Shown piece after piece: positions 1 through 6,568 of a stretch of DNA of 6,978 bases. The position numbers were made by a program, and so were the translations under genes. The notes below the pieces were generated by a model, which did not search any database, had not been told where the DNA came from, and saw only the letters and a list, made by a program, of their open reading frames with translations. Origin of the DNA: a bacterium (GTDB lineage: Bacteria; UBP14; UBA6098; B30-G16). How positions within the stretch are numbered: position 1 is the first letter of the stretch; every line of letters starts with the position of its first letter. The stretch is taken from positions 1 through 6,978 of the forward strand of contig QNEG01000075.1 in the NCBI GenBank assembly GCA_003645115.1, read 5' to 3'.

Positions 1-174
1 ATTTTCAAATCTCCTCGCTCGCATCTTTTTAAATACTCGATACATAACCGCTAATGATACCAGTAAAATCGCATAAGCATGAACAATTACCACTTCAGGA
101 GTATCGGGTAAAATATAATACGAAAAAATCATCGATACTGTCAATATAATAATAATTATCATCCACACAAACAT
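1..174 (-). CDS. Small two-helix membrane protein, 3' end cut by window edge
   Basis: I do not recognise this gene. It is an open frame of 58 codons from an ATG at 174 running off the left edge without a stop. The ATG is preceded by AAGGAG at 186-181 with a 6-nt gap, a good Shine-Dalgarno, which is the main support for the start. The product opens with MFVWMIIIII and has two hydrophobic stretches (about residues 2-21 and 29-48) separated by a short loop containing Pro-Asp-Thr-Pro-Glu. It then becomes strongly basic (RVFKKMRARR), which by the positive-inside rule puts both ends in the cytoplasm. It lies 18 nt after the pcm stop, so it is probably the next gene of the mltD-DUF1844-pcm operon. 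Function unknown; the C-terminus is outside the window and could carry a further domain. Confidence 0.75.
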   Translation of the reverse strand, partial: MFVWMIIIIILTVSMIFSYYILPDTPEVVIVHAYAILLVSLAVMYRVFKKMRARRFEN

Positions 175-192
175 AATTTTCTCCTTGTTATA

Positions 193-843
193 TTATACGG
201 TTTCAGGAACCAACGGAACGAACCTGACTCCGATAGATGGCTGTTTTTCGATACCTTCAGCGGTTTTGGTAAACCGCCACAATCTTTGTCCGAAATTCCC
301 TATCGGAATAATTAAATGTGCTCCCTCCTTAAGCTGATTTAATAATGGTTGAGGAACCTCATTAGCAGCAGCGGTAACTATTATTCCATCATAAGGCGCA
401 AATTCTTCCAGACCACTATAACCATCTCCGATTAATATCTCGATATTGTGGTATCCGAGTTCCTCGATTTTTTTGTTTGCACTTTCTGCAATCTCTCGAA
501 TTCTTTCCACAGAATATACTTTTTTTACGATTTGCGATAGGACAGCCGACTGATAACCGGAGCCGGTTCCGATTTCCAATATTACATCATCTGAATGAGG
601 TTCCAATAATTCTGTCATCAATCCGACGATATAAGGTTGACTGATTGTCTGCCCATAACCTATCGGCAATGGCGTGTCATCATAAGCGGAATCAATCAAA
701 TTTTCTGGCACGAATTTATGTCGAGGAACTTTCAGCATCGCATCGATTACTCGCTGGTCAGAAATTCCTCGCGCCATAATTTGATATTCCACCATAGCCC
801 GACGCAGTTTATCGTATTCATTTTTATTGTTATTTTCGAGCAC
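193..843 (-). CDS. pcm: Protein-L-isoaspartate O-methyltransferase
   Basis: Transfers a methyl group from S-adenosylmethionine to L-isoaspartyl (and D-aspartyl) carboxylates in aged proteins, starting their repair to normal aspartate; cytosolic family. At 216 residues it has the usual family length. Visible motifs are the family signature GYGQTISQPY (residues 62-71), SAM-binding motif I LEIGTGSGYQS (89-99), the acidic end of the next strand at VERI (112-115), VTAAA (156-160) and the C-terminal RFVPLV (207-212). The start is GTG (843-841), 14 nt inside the end of the upstream DUF1844 gene. No clear Shine-Dalgarno precedes it, so translation is probably coupled to that gene. The first internal ATG (residue 17, at 795) would remove the KLRRAMVE helix that homologues normally keep, so I prefer the GTG. 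No catalytic motif is missing. Identification is secure; only the start is uncertain. Confidence 0.95.
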   Translation of the reverse strand: MLENNNKNEYDKLRRAMVEYQIMARGISDQRVIDAMLKVPRHKFVPENLIDSAYDDTPLPIGYGQTISQPYIVGLMTELLEPHSDDVILEIGTGSGYQSAVLSQIVKKVYSVERIREIAESANKKIEELGYHNIEILIGDGYSGLEEFAPYDGIIVTAAANEVPQPLLNQLKEGAHLIIPIGNFGQRLWRFTKTAEGIEKQPSIGVRFVPLVPETV

Positions 844-1156
844 TTTTATTCTGGTTTGAGGTTTCCTTGCTGCTACTTTCCACTTTTACATAAGTCAAAT
901 GCAATTCTGTCATAAGATTGTTCAACACCTCGTCCTCGATTTCGGAGAGGTTTCCTCTGGTCTTTTCTGCCAGTAAATCCAGCATATCGATAGTTTCTCT
1001 TGCCAATTCCAATTTTATCTCTTTTTCACCCGTGATTGGATTTTCCACCAATCCCAGTTGTTGTAATGCTCCCGCTCGCAACATAAGAAGCAATTTTATA
1101 AATAACTCGCGTCTATACTGTTTTTCCTCACTATTTCCATCCATATTGTCATTCAT
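830..1156 (-). CDS. DUF1844 family protein
   Basis: A 108-residue acidic, mostly helical protein matching the DUF1844 pattern as I recall it: a core from about residue 17 (ELFIKLLLMLRAGALQQLG) through a proline/glycine turn (NPITGEKE) and a helix with ARETIDMLDLLAEKT to a C-terminal helix ending in LMTELHLTYVKV. A Ser/Lys-rich tail of about 15 residues follows. There is no signal peptide or membrane span, so it is probably cytosolic. No biochemical function is established for this family that I know of. The ATG at 1156 has GAAGGA at 1168-1163 with a 6-nt gap; a second Met (residue 5) is a less well placed alternative. It starts 15 nt after the mltD stop and its last 14 nt overlap pcm, so it sits in the middle of an operon. 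The family call is from memory of the pattern and was not searched. Confidence 0.85.
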   Translation of the reverse strand: MNDNMDGNSEEKQYRRELFIKLLLMLRAGALQQLGLVENPITGEKEIKLELARETIDMLDLLAEKTRGNLSEIEDEVLNNLMTELHLTYVKVESSSKETSNQNKSARK

Positions 1157-1171
1157 AATACTTCCTTCATT

Positions 1172-3298
1172 TTATTGAGTAAAAATCATCAATCTATCAC
1201 CCGGTTTTAATTTAGTGGGGTCGGCAATTTTATTTTTTTCGATTATAGTATCGGTATCGGTTCCATATTCTCTGGCGATTTGCCATAGTGTCTCGCCCGC
1301 TTTTACCGTATGAATCACATTGTTTGTGTTGGCTTCAGCCAGTTCCTCACTATTACTATATATTAATATTTTCTCTCCGATACTTAACATATCTTTATCC
1401 AACTTGTTCCAGGATTTAATATCATTAACAGAAACCTTATACTTTTTTGCGATTAGCCACAGACTTTCCCCTGATTTTACAGTATGCACGACTTTAGTTC
1501 GAGTTTGGTTCGATTTGGCATAAGAACCCGAGGATATTCCTCCGATGGTCAATTTTTGTCCCACCGATAATTTATCGGAGTTAAGTTTGTTCTGCTTTTT
1601 AATATCCGCTACTGTGACGCCATATTTACGAGCGATTAGCCACAGACTTTCCCCAGATTTTACAGTATGCACGACTTTTTTATCCACTTCGGTATTTGGA
1701 CTACCCGGAATTTTCAATTTCTCACCTGGACGAATTATGCTATTCTCATCCATTCCATTGGCTTTCAGCAGACTGGCGGTAGAAATATTTAGATTTTGTG
1801 CGATTTCCGATGGAGTATCGCCGGGTTTCACTATATAGGTGGAATAGGAGTATGATGTATTGCTGGTGGACGACTTTGTGGAATGAGCTAAATTGCTGGC
1901 GGTAATTTTATCCACCGGGATAATGAGATAACTTCCTGGTCGAAGAGCTTTGGGATTGTTCACCGAATTAGCATCGATGAGAGCCTGAACAGAAGTGCCA
2001 TACCTGCGTGCGATAGTCCACAAACTTTCTCCCTTTCTGACTTTGTGTCTTGCCCAGGCAACTTTTTCCGATTCTGGAACTTTCTTGTAAGCCTCCACGA
2101 ATATTTTTCCTCGTCCCCGAGGAACTCGCAACGGATATTCTTTCATCTTTGGTGGAGTGCAACTGCGAACCAACTCGGGATTCAATAATTTGAGCGTATC
2201 GAAAGTAGTATTGGCACATTTTGCAGCGAGTTTCAAATCCACCACTTCATCGACATATACCACATCGAATTGGAGTGGTTTTTCGGATTCACTCACTTCG
2301 AACCCATATTTTTGCGGGTTCTTTGCAATCAGCAATGCGGCGATAAACAATGGGACATAATTTTCTGTTTGAGTGGGTAAATCGAGGTCCCAGTAATTAT
2401 CTACCTCCTGTTTTTTCAATGCCCTGGAGACTCTGCCCTCGCCACAATTATATGCAGCCAATGCCAGATGCCAATCTCCGAACATATTATACAATTTTTT
2501 TAGATATTTTGCAGCGGCGTGAGTAGATTTCACCGGGTCTCTGCGCTCATCGAACCACCAGTTAACTTCCAAACCGAAATGCTTTGCGGTGCTTCTAATA
2601 AACTGCCATATGCCCACTGCGTGTGCCCAGGAATACGCATTGGGATTATATCCGCTTTCTATCAGTGGAAGATATGCCAGGTCTGATGGCAAACCATGTT
2701 CGGAAAATACTTCCTCTATCATTGGCAAATATCGATGAGAGCGTGCCAACCATCTGGTCAATGGCTTTTTGGCTTTGGTCTGGAAAAACACTATCTTCTC
2801 TTTTACTCTATCGTTTATTATAATCGGGTAATCGTGGGAAATGCCGGTGGTATCCATAGGTAGTTCATCCATTAGTTGTTTGAGCCTTTTCTGTGTGAGA
2901 TCGCTGAATGGTGCCTCGGACAACGCCAATGAAAGAACTACTGGTGCACTCTCTACTGTCAATGTTTCCGATTGAGAAATTGTAAACCGATAATCGTAAG
3001 TAATTTCTCTCAACAATGCATCCAGTTCATCGGAGACATTATCGCAATACTCCAGGTCGAGTCGAGAAATAATTTTCAATGCAGCATCGAAAGAATCTCT
3101 CGCTTTCGACCATTCGCCACGCATATTATAAATAACTCCATCCCCATATAATCTTTGTGCTTCGACGAGCAGTTTTTTTGCCTGTTCGGAATCCTGAGGG
3201 ACTTTTGCTTCAGCAGGGGACTTTGTTTGAGAGGCACAATTACAACAAATTAGGATAACCATCGCAAAAATACAAAATTTCGCAACCCTTTGTTTCAT
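1172..3298 (-). CDS. mltD: MltD-like membrane-bound lytic murein transglycosylase with five LysM domains
   Basis: Cleaves the MurNAc-GlcNAc bond of peptidoglycan to leave 1,6-anhydroMurNAc, acting in the periplasm. With the ATG start at 3298 it is 708 residues. N-terminal signal peptide (KQRVAKF, then a hydrophobic run ending in ICCNCAS) resembles a lipoprotein signal but lacks a clean lipobox. Residues ~35-80 form a helical TPR-like segment. The SLT domain (~180-330) carries the catalytic Glu214 in LPLIESGYNP, then GIWQFI, AYNCGEGRV and ENYVPLF. A degenerate LysM-like segment (~343-393, with LNP and PPKMKEYPLRVP) follows, as usual in MltD. Five LysM peptidoglycan-binding domains follow at about 417-461, 487-531, 543-585, 604-646 and 662-706, so the protein is much longer than E. 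coli MltD (about 450 residues). A TTG two codons upstream (3304) is an alternative start; neither has a strong Shine-Dalgarno. It is the first gene of operon A. Confidence 0.93.
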   Translation of the reverse strand: MKQRVAKFCIFAMVILICCNCASQTKSPAEAKVPQDSEQAKKLLVEAQRLYGDGVIYNMRGEWSKARDSFDAALKIISRLDLEYCDNVSDELDALLREITYDYRFTISQSETLTVESAPVVLSLALSEAPFSDLTQKRLKQLMDELPMDTTGISHDYPIIINDRVKEKIVFFQTKAKKPLTRWLARSHRYLPMIEEVFSEHGLPSDLAYLPLIESGYNPNAYSWAHAVGIWQFIRSTAKHFGLEVNWWFDERRDPVKSTHAAAKYLKKLYNMFGDWHLALAAYNCGEGRVSRALKKQEVDNYWDLDLPTQTENYVPLFIAALLIAKNPQKYGFEVSESEKPLQFDVVYVDEVVDLKLAAKCANTTFDTLKLLNPELVRSCTPPKMKEYPLRVPRGRGKIFVEAYKKVPESEKVAWARHKVRKGESLWTIARRYGTSVQALIDANSVNNPKALRPGSYLIIPVDKITASNLAHSTKSSTSNTSYSYSTYIVKPGDTPSEIAQNLNISTASLLKANGMDENSIIRPGEKLKIPGSPNTEVDKKVVHTVKSGESLWLIARKYGVTVADIKKQNKLNSDKLSVGQKLTIGGISSGSYAKSNQTRTKVVHTVKSGESLWLIAKKYKVSVNDIKSWNKLDKDMLSIGEKILIYSNSEELAEANTNNVIHTVKAGETLWQIAREYGTDTDTIIEKNKIADPTKLKPGDRLMIFTQ
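1449..1495 (-). repeat. 47-bp direct repeat, copy A (in LysM domain 4 of mltD)
   Basis: Encodes the start of the fourth LysM domain (the VVHTVKSGESLWLIA segment). Identical to copy B at 1632-1678 except for one base (t at 1472 against a at 1655). The near identity at the DNA level, including third codon positions, points to a recent duplication or gene conversion. The flanking linker sequence and the rest of the two LysM domains differ. Confidence 0.9.
1632..1678 (-). repeat. 47-bp direct repeat, copy B (in LysM domain 3 of mltD)
   Basis: Second copy of the repeat described at 1449-1495, offset by 183 bp, an exact multiple of three (61 codons), so the repeat unit is in phase with the reading frame. 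Encodes the start of the third LysM domain. The other LysM domains of the gene (around 1270-1315 and 2000-2050) show only weak DNA similarity. Confidence 0.9.
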
Positions 3299-3334
3299 AG
3301 TCAACTACGCCCGTTATCTTAAGTTCTATGTTAT

Positions 3335-3362
3335 ATTTTATGACTTTAAATCTGAAATGCAA
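3335..3362 (-). promoter_or_regulatory. Candidate sigma70-type promoter for mltD operon
   Basis: Read leftward: a -35-like TTGCAT (3362-3357, only 3 of 6 matches to consensus), a 16-nt spacer and a -10-like TAAAAT (3340-3335, 5 of 6). It would give a leader of roughly 30 nt before the mltD ATG. The surrounding spacer 3299-3457 (159 nt) is very AT-rich, so chance matches are likely. I see no convincing terminator for the upstream operon in it. Confidence 0.35.
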
Positions 3363-3457
3363 GCATTTTTTTGAATTTATGATTATTTTTTTTCATTCAC
3401 TCATTATAAAATATTTTCATTTTTCCCAACAAGGAGAAAACATATTTATCGGCAATC

Positions 3458-3967
3458 CTATAAGCTATCGATTTGTTCGCTTGCTAATTTCGGCTGTTTA
3501 TTTTCTTTGTTCTTGAAAATCAATGCGCCAATAAGTCCGCCAACTCCAGTGGCGATAGGGAATATCAACAGACTAAATATAAGGAAAAAGAAAAAACTTA
3601 TAACGGGTGAAGTTATAAATTTTACCAACAAATCCATAAATTCTGGAGGGATTTCCTGCTGACCTTGCGAGAACAATTCCTGCAATTGAATTATGGTATC
3701 GCTGGATGTAAATGCCAATAACACAGCATTTAATATAGAATAGATAATTGCTGAATAAACACCGGTAATCAGGCCTGCTCCGATGCCGAGTCCCACAGTT
3801 ATGTGGTGGTTTTCATACCATATTAAATATACTGCCCAGAAACCGCCGAGCAGGAACCATAGACAACAGCAATTGAATCCCGCCAAGAATGGAATCGATG
3901 AGAGTAAACCGGTTAATATTCCCGCCAGCGCAGTGGAAGATGCGAATTTTTTTGTGGGTTTTGCCAT
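3458..3967 (-). CDS. Hypothetical membrane protein with NCCCLW motif (paralogue 2 of tandem pair)
   Basis: Unrecognised 169-residue integral membrane protein. After a short basic N-terminus (MAKPTKKF) come hydrophobic segments at about 12-30, 34-50, 58-86 (Gly-rich, long) and 121-150, with a more polar stretch at 88-112 (TIIQLQELFSQGQQEIPPEF) and a Lys-rich tail. The striking motif is Asn32-Cys33-Cys34-Cys35-Leu36-Trp37 between the first two helices. The adjacent 167-residue protein carries the same motif and the same overall plan: a Gly-rich first helix with SSIPF/SAIPF, then FWAVY/LWAAY, then VGLGIGAGLITG/VGPGAALGAITG. The two are therefore tandem duplicates. The ATG is preceded by AGGAGT at 3980-3975 with a 7-nt gap, and it starts 11 nt after its neighbour's stop. 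Last gene of operon B. No function can be assigned; the Cys triplet could bind a metal, form disulfides or be acylated, all speculative. Confidence 0.85.
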   Translation of the reverse strand: MAKPTKKFASSTALAGILTGLLSSIPFLAGFNCCCLWFLLGGFWAVYLIWYENHHITVGLGIGAGLITGVYSAIIYSILNAVLLAFTSSDTIIQLQELFSQGQQEIPPEFMDLLVKFITSPVISFFFFLIFSLLIFPIATGVGGLIGALIFKNKENKQPKLASEQIDSL

Positions 3968-3974
3968 AAATTTT

Positions 3975-3980
3975 ACTCCT
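3975..3980 (-). promoter_or_regulatory. Ribosome binding site overlapping the upstream stop codon
   Basis: AGGAGT (3980-3975) shares bases with the TAG stop (3981-3979) of the preceding NCCCLW gene and lies 7 nt before the ATG at 3967. A ribosome terminating on the first gene sits on the initiation signal of the second, which suggests translational coupling of the pair. Confidence 0.65.
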
Positions 3981-4482
3981 ATTCTATTGGCTTATTTTCC
4001 TGTGGTGGAACCTCTGGCGGTGTCTCTGGCATGGCAATAATTTCTGACTCCGGCTTTCTTTTCCAGATAGCTCCTATAATCAATCCCACTACGGTGCCTA
4101 TGATTATATAAATTACAAAACCACTTAATATAGAGAAAACAGAAGGCGCCATAGAGCCGATATTTTGCCAGGTTTGAGCGGGGACTTCGAAATTCTGAAA
4201 CATTCTCATAATCATTTGTTTGTATTGTGAACCAAAAACTCCCCATACTGCTACACTCAATATTCCACTGACAATACCGATAACTCCACCGGTAATAGCC
4301 CCCAATGCTGCGCCGGGACCGACATCCACGGACTTGAATTCTTGTTTATACATATATGCAGCCCATAATACAGGCAAAATCACCCATAGACAACAACAAT
4401 TAGCGAAGTTGATAAACGGTATCGCCGAGAGCACACCACCAACAACTCCAGCAATCAAAGCCGGTTTCATATACTTTTCCAT
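3979..4482 (-). CDS. Hypothetical membrane protein with NCCCLW motif (paralogue 1 of tandem pair)
   Basis: Unrecognised 167-residue integral membrane protein. Hydrophobic segments lie at about 7-27, 31-46, 54-84 (very rich in Gly, Ala, Ile, Val) and 114-140. The motif Asn28-Cys29-Cys30-Cys31-Leu32-Trp33 lies between the first two. A polar stretch (about 85-112, with KQMIMRMFQNFEVPAQTW) is followed by the last hydrophobic segment, a basic KRKPE and a Pro/Glu-rich tail (PETPPEVPPQENKPIE) absent from the paralogue. The ATG at 4482 has GGAGGT at 4492-4487, the best leftward Shine-Dalgarno in the window; Met5 is a less likely start. It starts 15 nt after the stop of the PD40-OmpA-TonB gene. At the DNA level the motif region (4384-4401) matches the paralogue (3857-3874) at 17 of 18 bases. 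I recall unnamed bacterial proteins with a similar CCCLW signature but cannot name a family. Confidence 0.87.
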   Translation of the reverse strand: MEKYMKPALIAGVVGGVLSAIPFINFANCCCLWVILPVLWAAYMYKQEFKSVDVGPGAALGAITGGVIGIVSGILSVAVWGVFGSQYKQMIMRMFQNFEVPAQTWQNIGSMAPSVFSILSGFVIYIIIGTVVGLIIGAIWKRKPESEIIAMPETPPEVPPQENKPIE

Positions 4483-4497
4483 AATTACCTCCAGTTA

Positions 4498-6561
4498 TTA
4501 GTCCTTTCTGAAAATAAGTGCCTGAAGCCACTTAGTTTCAACCTTTTTGTTTTTCTCCACCGCAGGAGAATATTTCCAATGATAAATAGATTCTATCGCC
4601 ACTCCCTCGAAAATACCGAGCGGAATAGCCTGAACAATCTCTGCGCTACCGGGAACGACATTTCCAATGGTATCGATAGTAAATTCCACTAATACTATGC
4701 CCTCGATGCCGAGATTACGAGCCTTTTGTGGATAGCCCAGCGCAGCAGTTTTTACCGCCACCGGACGCTCATCCAATTCGCCGAATCTATATTCTTTCTC
4801 GTTGATAATATACATAGTGAAAATAGAATCCGCAAGTTTATCTAATCCCACACTACCAAGTATTTGCTTATATTCGCTTATAGTCAGCGTAGTATCCGAT
4901 AAATCGATTTTCAATTCTCCGCGAATATTATTTTCGCTCTCTGAATCTTTTTGATTTTTGGGAATAGTGTCCAAAATCGGGTTCTGTGGTTCGGGCATCG
5001 GTAATTTGCCCAATTCGATTATCTCAAACTGCACTCGCCGACTCATCTGAAGGTCTTCCTCGGTGACACCCTGTTCCTCCTCGCCATAACCGACATAAGT
5101 TATCCGCGATGAATCTATCGATTTATCGATTAGCCAATCATACACCGCTTTTGCTCGCATACGAGACAGAAACAAATTGAATTCGGAAGAACCGATAGAA
5201 TCTGCGAATCCCTGCACCTCGATTTTCATCTCCGGATATTTTTGCATCAAATCGTATATCCGCTCCAGTTCTGGCTTGGATTCGTCGCGAAGTTCGTATT
5301 TTGCAAAATCGAAGAAAATATTCACTAAAGATACTATAGAACCGACCTCGATTTTTCGGAGACGGAATATATGCCGAAGTTCTGTGTAGCCCTCCTGCAA
5401 TTTTATCTCATAATTTTCCGATGCGAACGCATAGCCCGGAGCGGAAACAGAAATGCCGTAAGTTTCTCCTGCGCGTAAGACTGCGAAAAATTGTCCGCTG
5501 AGAGAGTCGGTTTCCAATTTCTGGATTACTTTTCCATCGGAAAGGCGCTCGATACTGACCGATGCGAACAATGGTTCCGACGACTCTGCATCGACTACTT
5601 TCCCCACCAGAGTAGCGACTACCTGAGGTCTTTGCCAGTCCTCCAGCGGATATGAATATATATCGAATCCGCCATAACCCGCCGGTCTGTCCGATGCGAA
5701 ATATATATAATCTCCTGCGGCAGGAATGGAGAAGAAATAATCATTCCCAGATGTATTTACCGGCGGACCGATATTTTGAGGTTTTAGCCATTTGCCGGTA
5801 ACTGTATCCAATCGTGTGAATAATACATCTAATCCGCCCAGTCCACCGTGTCCGGCGGAGGAAAAATATAATGTCCTGCCATCGATGTGAAGAAAAGGCG
5901 ATGTCTGGTCCCGAGCATTGTTTATTGGGTATCCGAAGTTCTTCGGTTTTACCCATTCACCATTGACCTTATAAGTATAATATATATCCAGTCCGCCGAA
6001 ACCACCGAATCTATCCGATGCAAAATATAATGTATCTCCAGTAGGAGATAGACAGGGATGACCATCCCACCAGGTGGAATTCACTTTTTTTCCCAGATTT
6101 CTGGGTTCGTTCCAGAATTCGCCCTGTTTTTTGGATATATATAAATCACATCCGCCATAAGAATCTGGACGCCCGCAAATTGTAATATATATTTCATCGC
6201 CATCGGGGGAGAGACAAATCGCACCCTCGTTATATTTGGTGTTAATCGGCTCATACAAATTTTGTGGCTTCGACCAATACCCATGTTGGATTGTGGAAAA
6301 ATAGATATCCTCACCACCTTTACCACCTGCGCGAGAGGATGAAAAATAAATAGTTCGACCATCTGGCATAATAAATGGAGTAAAATCGCTATGATTAGAA
6401 TTCAACTCCGAAATATTAGTCGGTGCAGTGATTTCTTGTTCCACTGCGGTTGTGTCCTCTGCTCGTTGTGAGGTAGTATCCCCAATAGTATCCGCCACCT
6501 GAATTTGTTGTGCAAAAATTGTCAGGAAAAAAATAAATAATGTAATAGTCAGCCATTTCAT
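4498..6561 (-). CDS. PD40 beta-propeller / carboxypeptidase-regulatory-like / OmpA / TonB C-terminal fusion protein
   Basis: A 687-residue exported protein. Signal peptide at 1-17 (ending TIFA, then QQ), then a low-complexity Thr/Glu linker. Five PD40 (WD40-like) repeats lie at about 59-88, 110-143, 165-195, 217-248 and 272-303, each with a PDG or similar turn, an IYF-type strand and a GG-D-IY ending; together they probably form a propeller. Repeats 2 and 3 hold four cysteines (116, 129, 138, 170). A CarboxypepD_reg-like beta-sandwich (~314-400) follows, then an OmpA-like domain (~411-516). That domain keeps Asp454 (GFADSIGS) and Arg469 (LSRMRA), the residues that bind diaminopimelate in OmpA proteins, although GHTD is changed to GFAD. 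After an ~80-residue linker there is a TonB C-terminal-like domain (~598-685; YPQKARNLGIEGIVLVEF and IDTIGNV). First gene of operon B. No clear Shine-Dalgarno precedes the ATG. Likely periplasmic or outer-membrane-associated; PD40-OmpA proteins are known in Bacteroidota, while the TonB tail is less usual. Confidence 0.93.
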   Translation of the reverse strand: MKWLTITLFIFFLTIFAQQIQVADTIGDTTSQRAEDTTAVEQEITAPTNISELNSNHSDFTPFIMPDGRTIYFSSSRAGGKGGEDIYFSTIQHGYWSKPQNLYEPINTKYNEGAICLSPDGDEIYITICGRPDSYGGCDLYISKKQGEFWNEPRNLGKKVNSTWWDGHPCLSPTGDTLYFASDRFGGFGGLDIYYTYKVNGEWVKPKNFGYPINNARDQTSPFLHIDGRTLYFSSAGHGGLGGLDVLFTRLDTVTGKWLKPQNIGPPVNTSGNDYFFSIPAAGDYIYFASDRPAGYGGFDIYSYPLEDWQRPQVVATLVGKVVDAESSEPLFASVSIERLSDGKVIQKLETDSLSGQFFAVLRAGETYGISVSAPGYAFASENYEIKLQEGYTELRHIFRLRKIEVGSIVSLVNIFFDFAKYELRDESKPELERIYDLMQKYPEMKIEVQGFADSIGSSEFNLFLSRMRAKAVYDWLIDKSIDSSRITYVGYGEEEQGVTEEDLQMSRRVQFEIIELGKLPMPEPQNPILDTIPKNQKDSESENNIRGELKIDLSDTTLTISEYKQILGSVGLDKLADSIFTMYIINEKEYRFGELDERPVAVKTAALGYPQKARNLGIEGIVLVEFTIDTIGNVVPGSAEIVQAIPLGIFEGVAIESIYHWKYSPAVEKNKKVETKWLQALIFRKD

Positions 6562-6568
6562 AATCCTA

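Noticed and set aside
637..915. Rightward open frame opposite pcm and DUF1844
   Set aside because: Lies antisense to two well-supported genes, has no ribosome binding site and no recognisable protein features.
1320..1838. Two rightward open frames sharing an identical AISHRLSPDFTVCTT segment
   Set aside because: The shared segment is just the antisense reading of the 47-bp LysM repeat in mltD; both frames are shadows of that gene.
1968..2219. Leftward alternative-frame open frame inside mltD
   Set aside because: Overlaps the SLT-to-LysM linker of mltD in another frame, with no ribosome site or recognisable domain.
3355..3371. Possible small hairpin plus T-run (AAATGCAAGCATTTTTTT) on the + strand
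   Set aside because: Only about 5 base pairs, low GC, and no rightward gene ends there; on the leftward strand no T-run follows. It also overlaps the candidate mltD -35, so I do not call a terminator.
3328..3516. Rightward 62-codon open frame in the spacer before mltD
   Set aside because: AT-rich, Phe/Ile-rich low-complexity translation, no Shine-Dalgarno at its ATG, and it runs into the antisense of the membrane protein gene. The AAGGAG at 3431-3436 has no start codon at suitable spacing.
5741..5956. Leftward alternative-frame open frames inside the OmpA-fusion gene (also 6081-6362)
   Set aside because: Entirely inside the continuous 687-residue coding frame with clear domains; no independent start signals.
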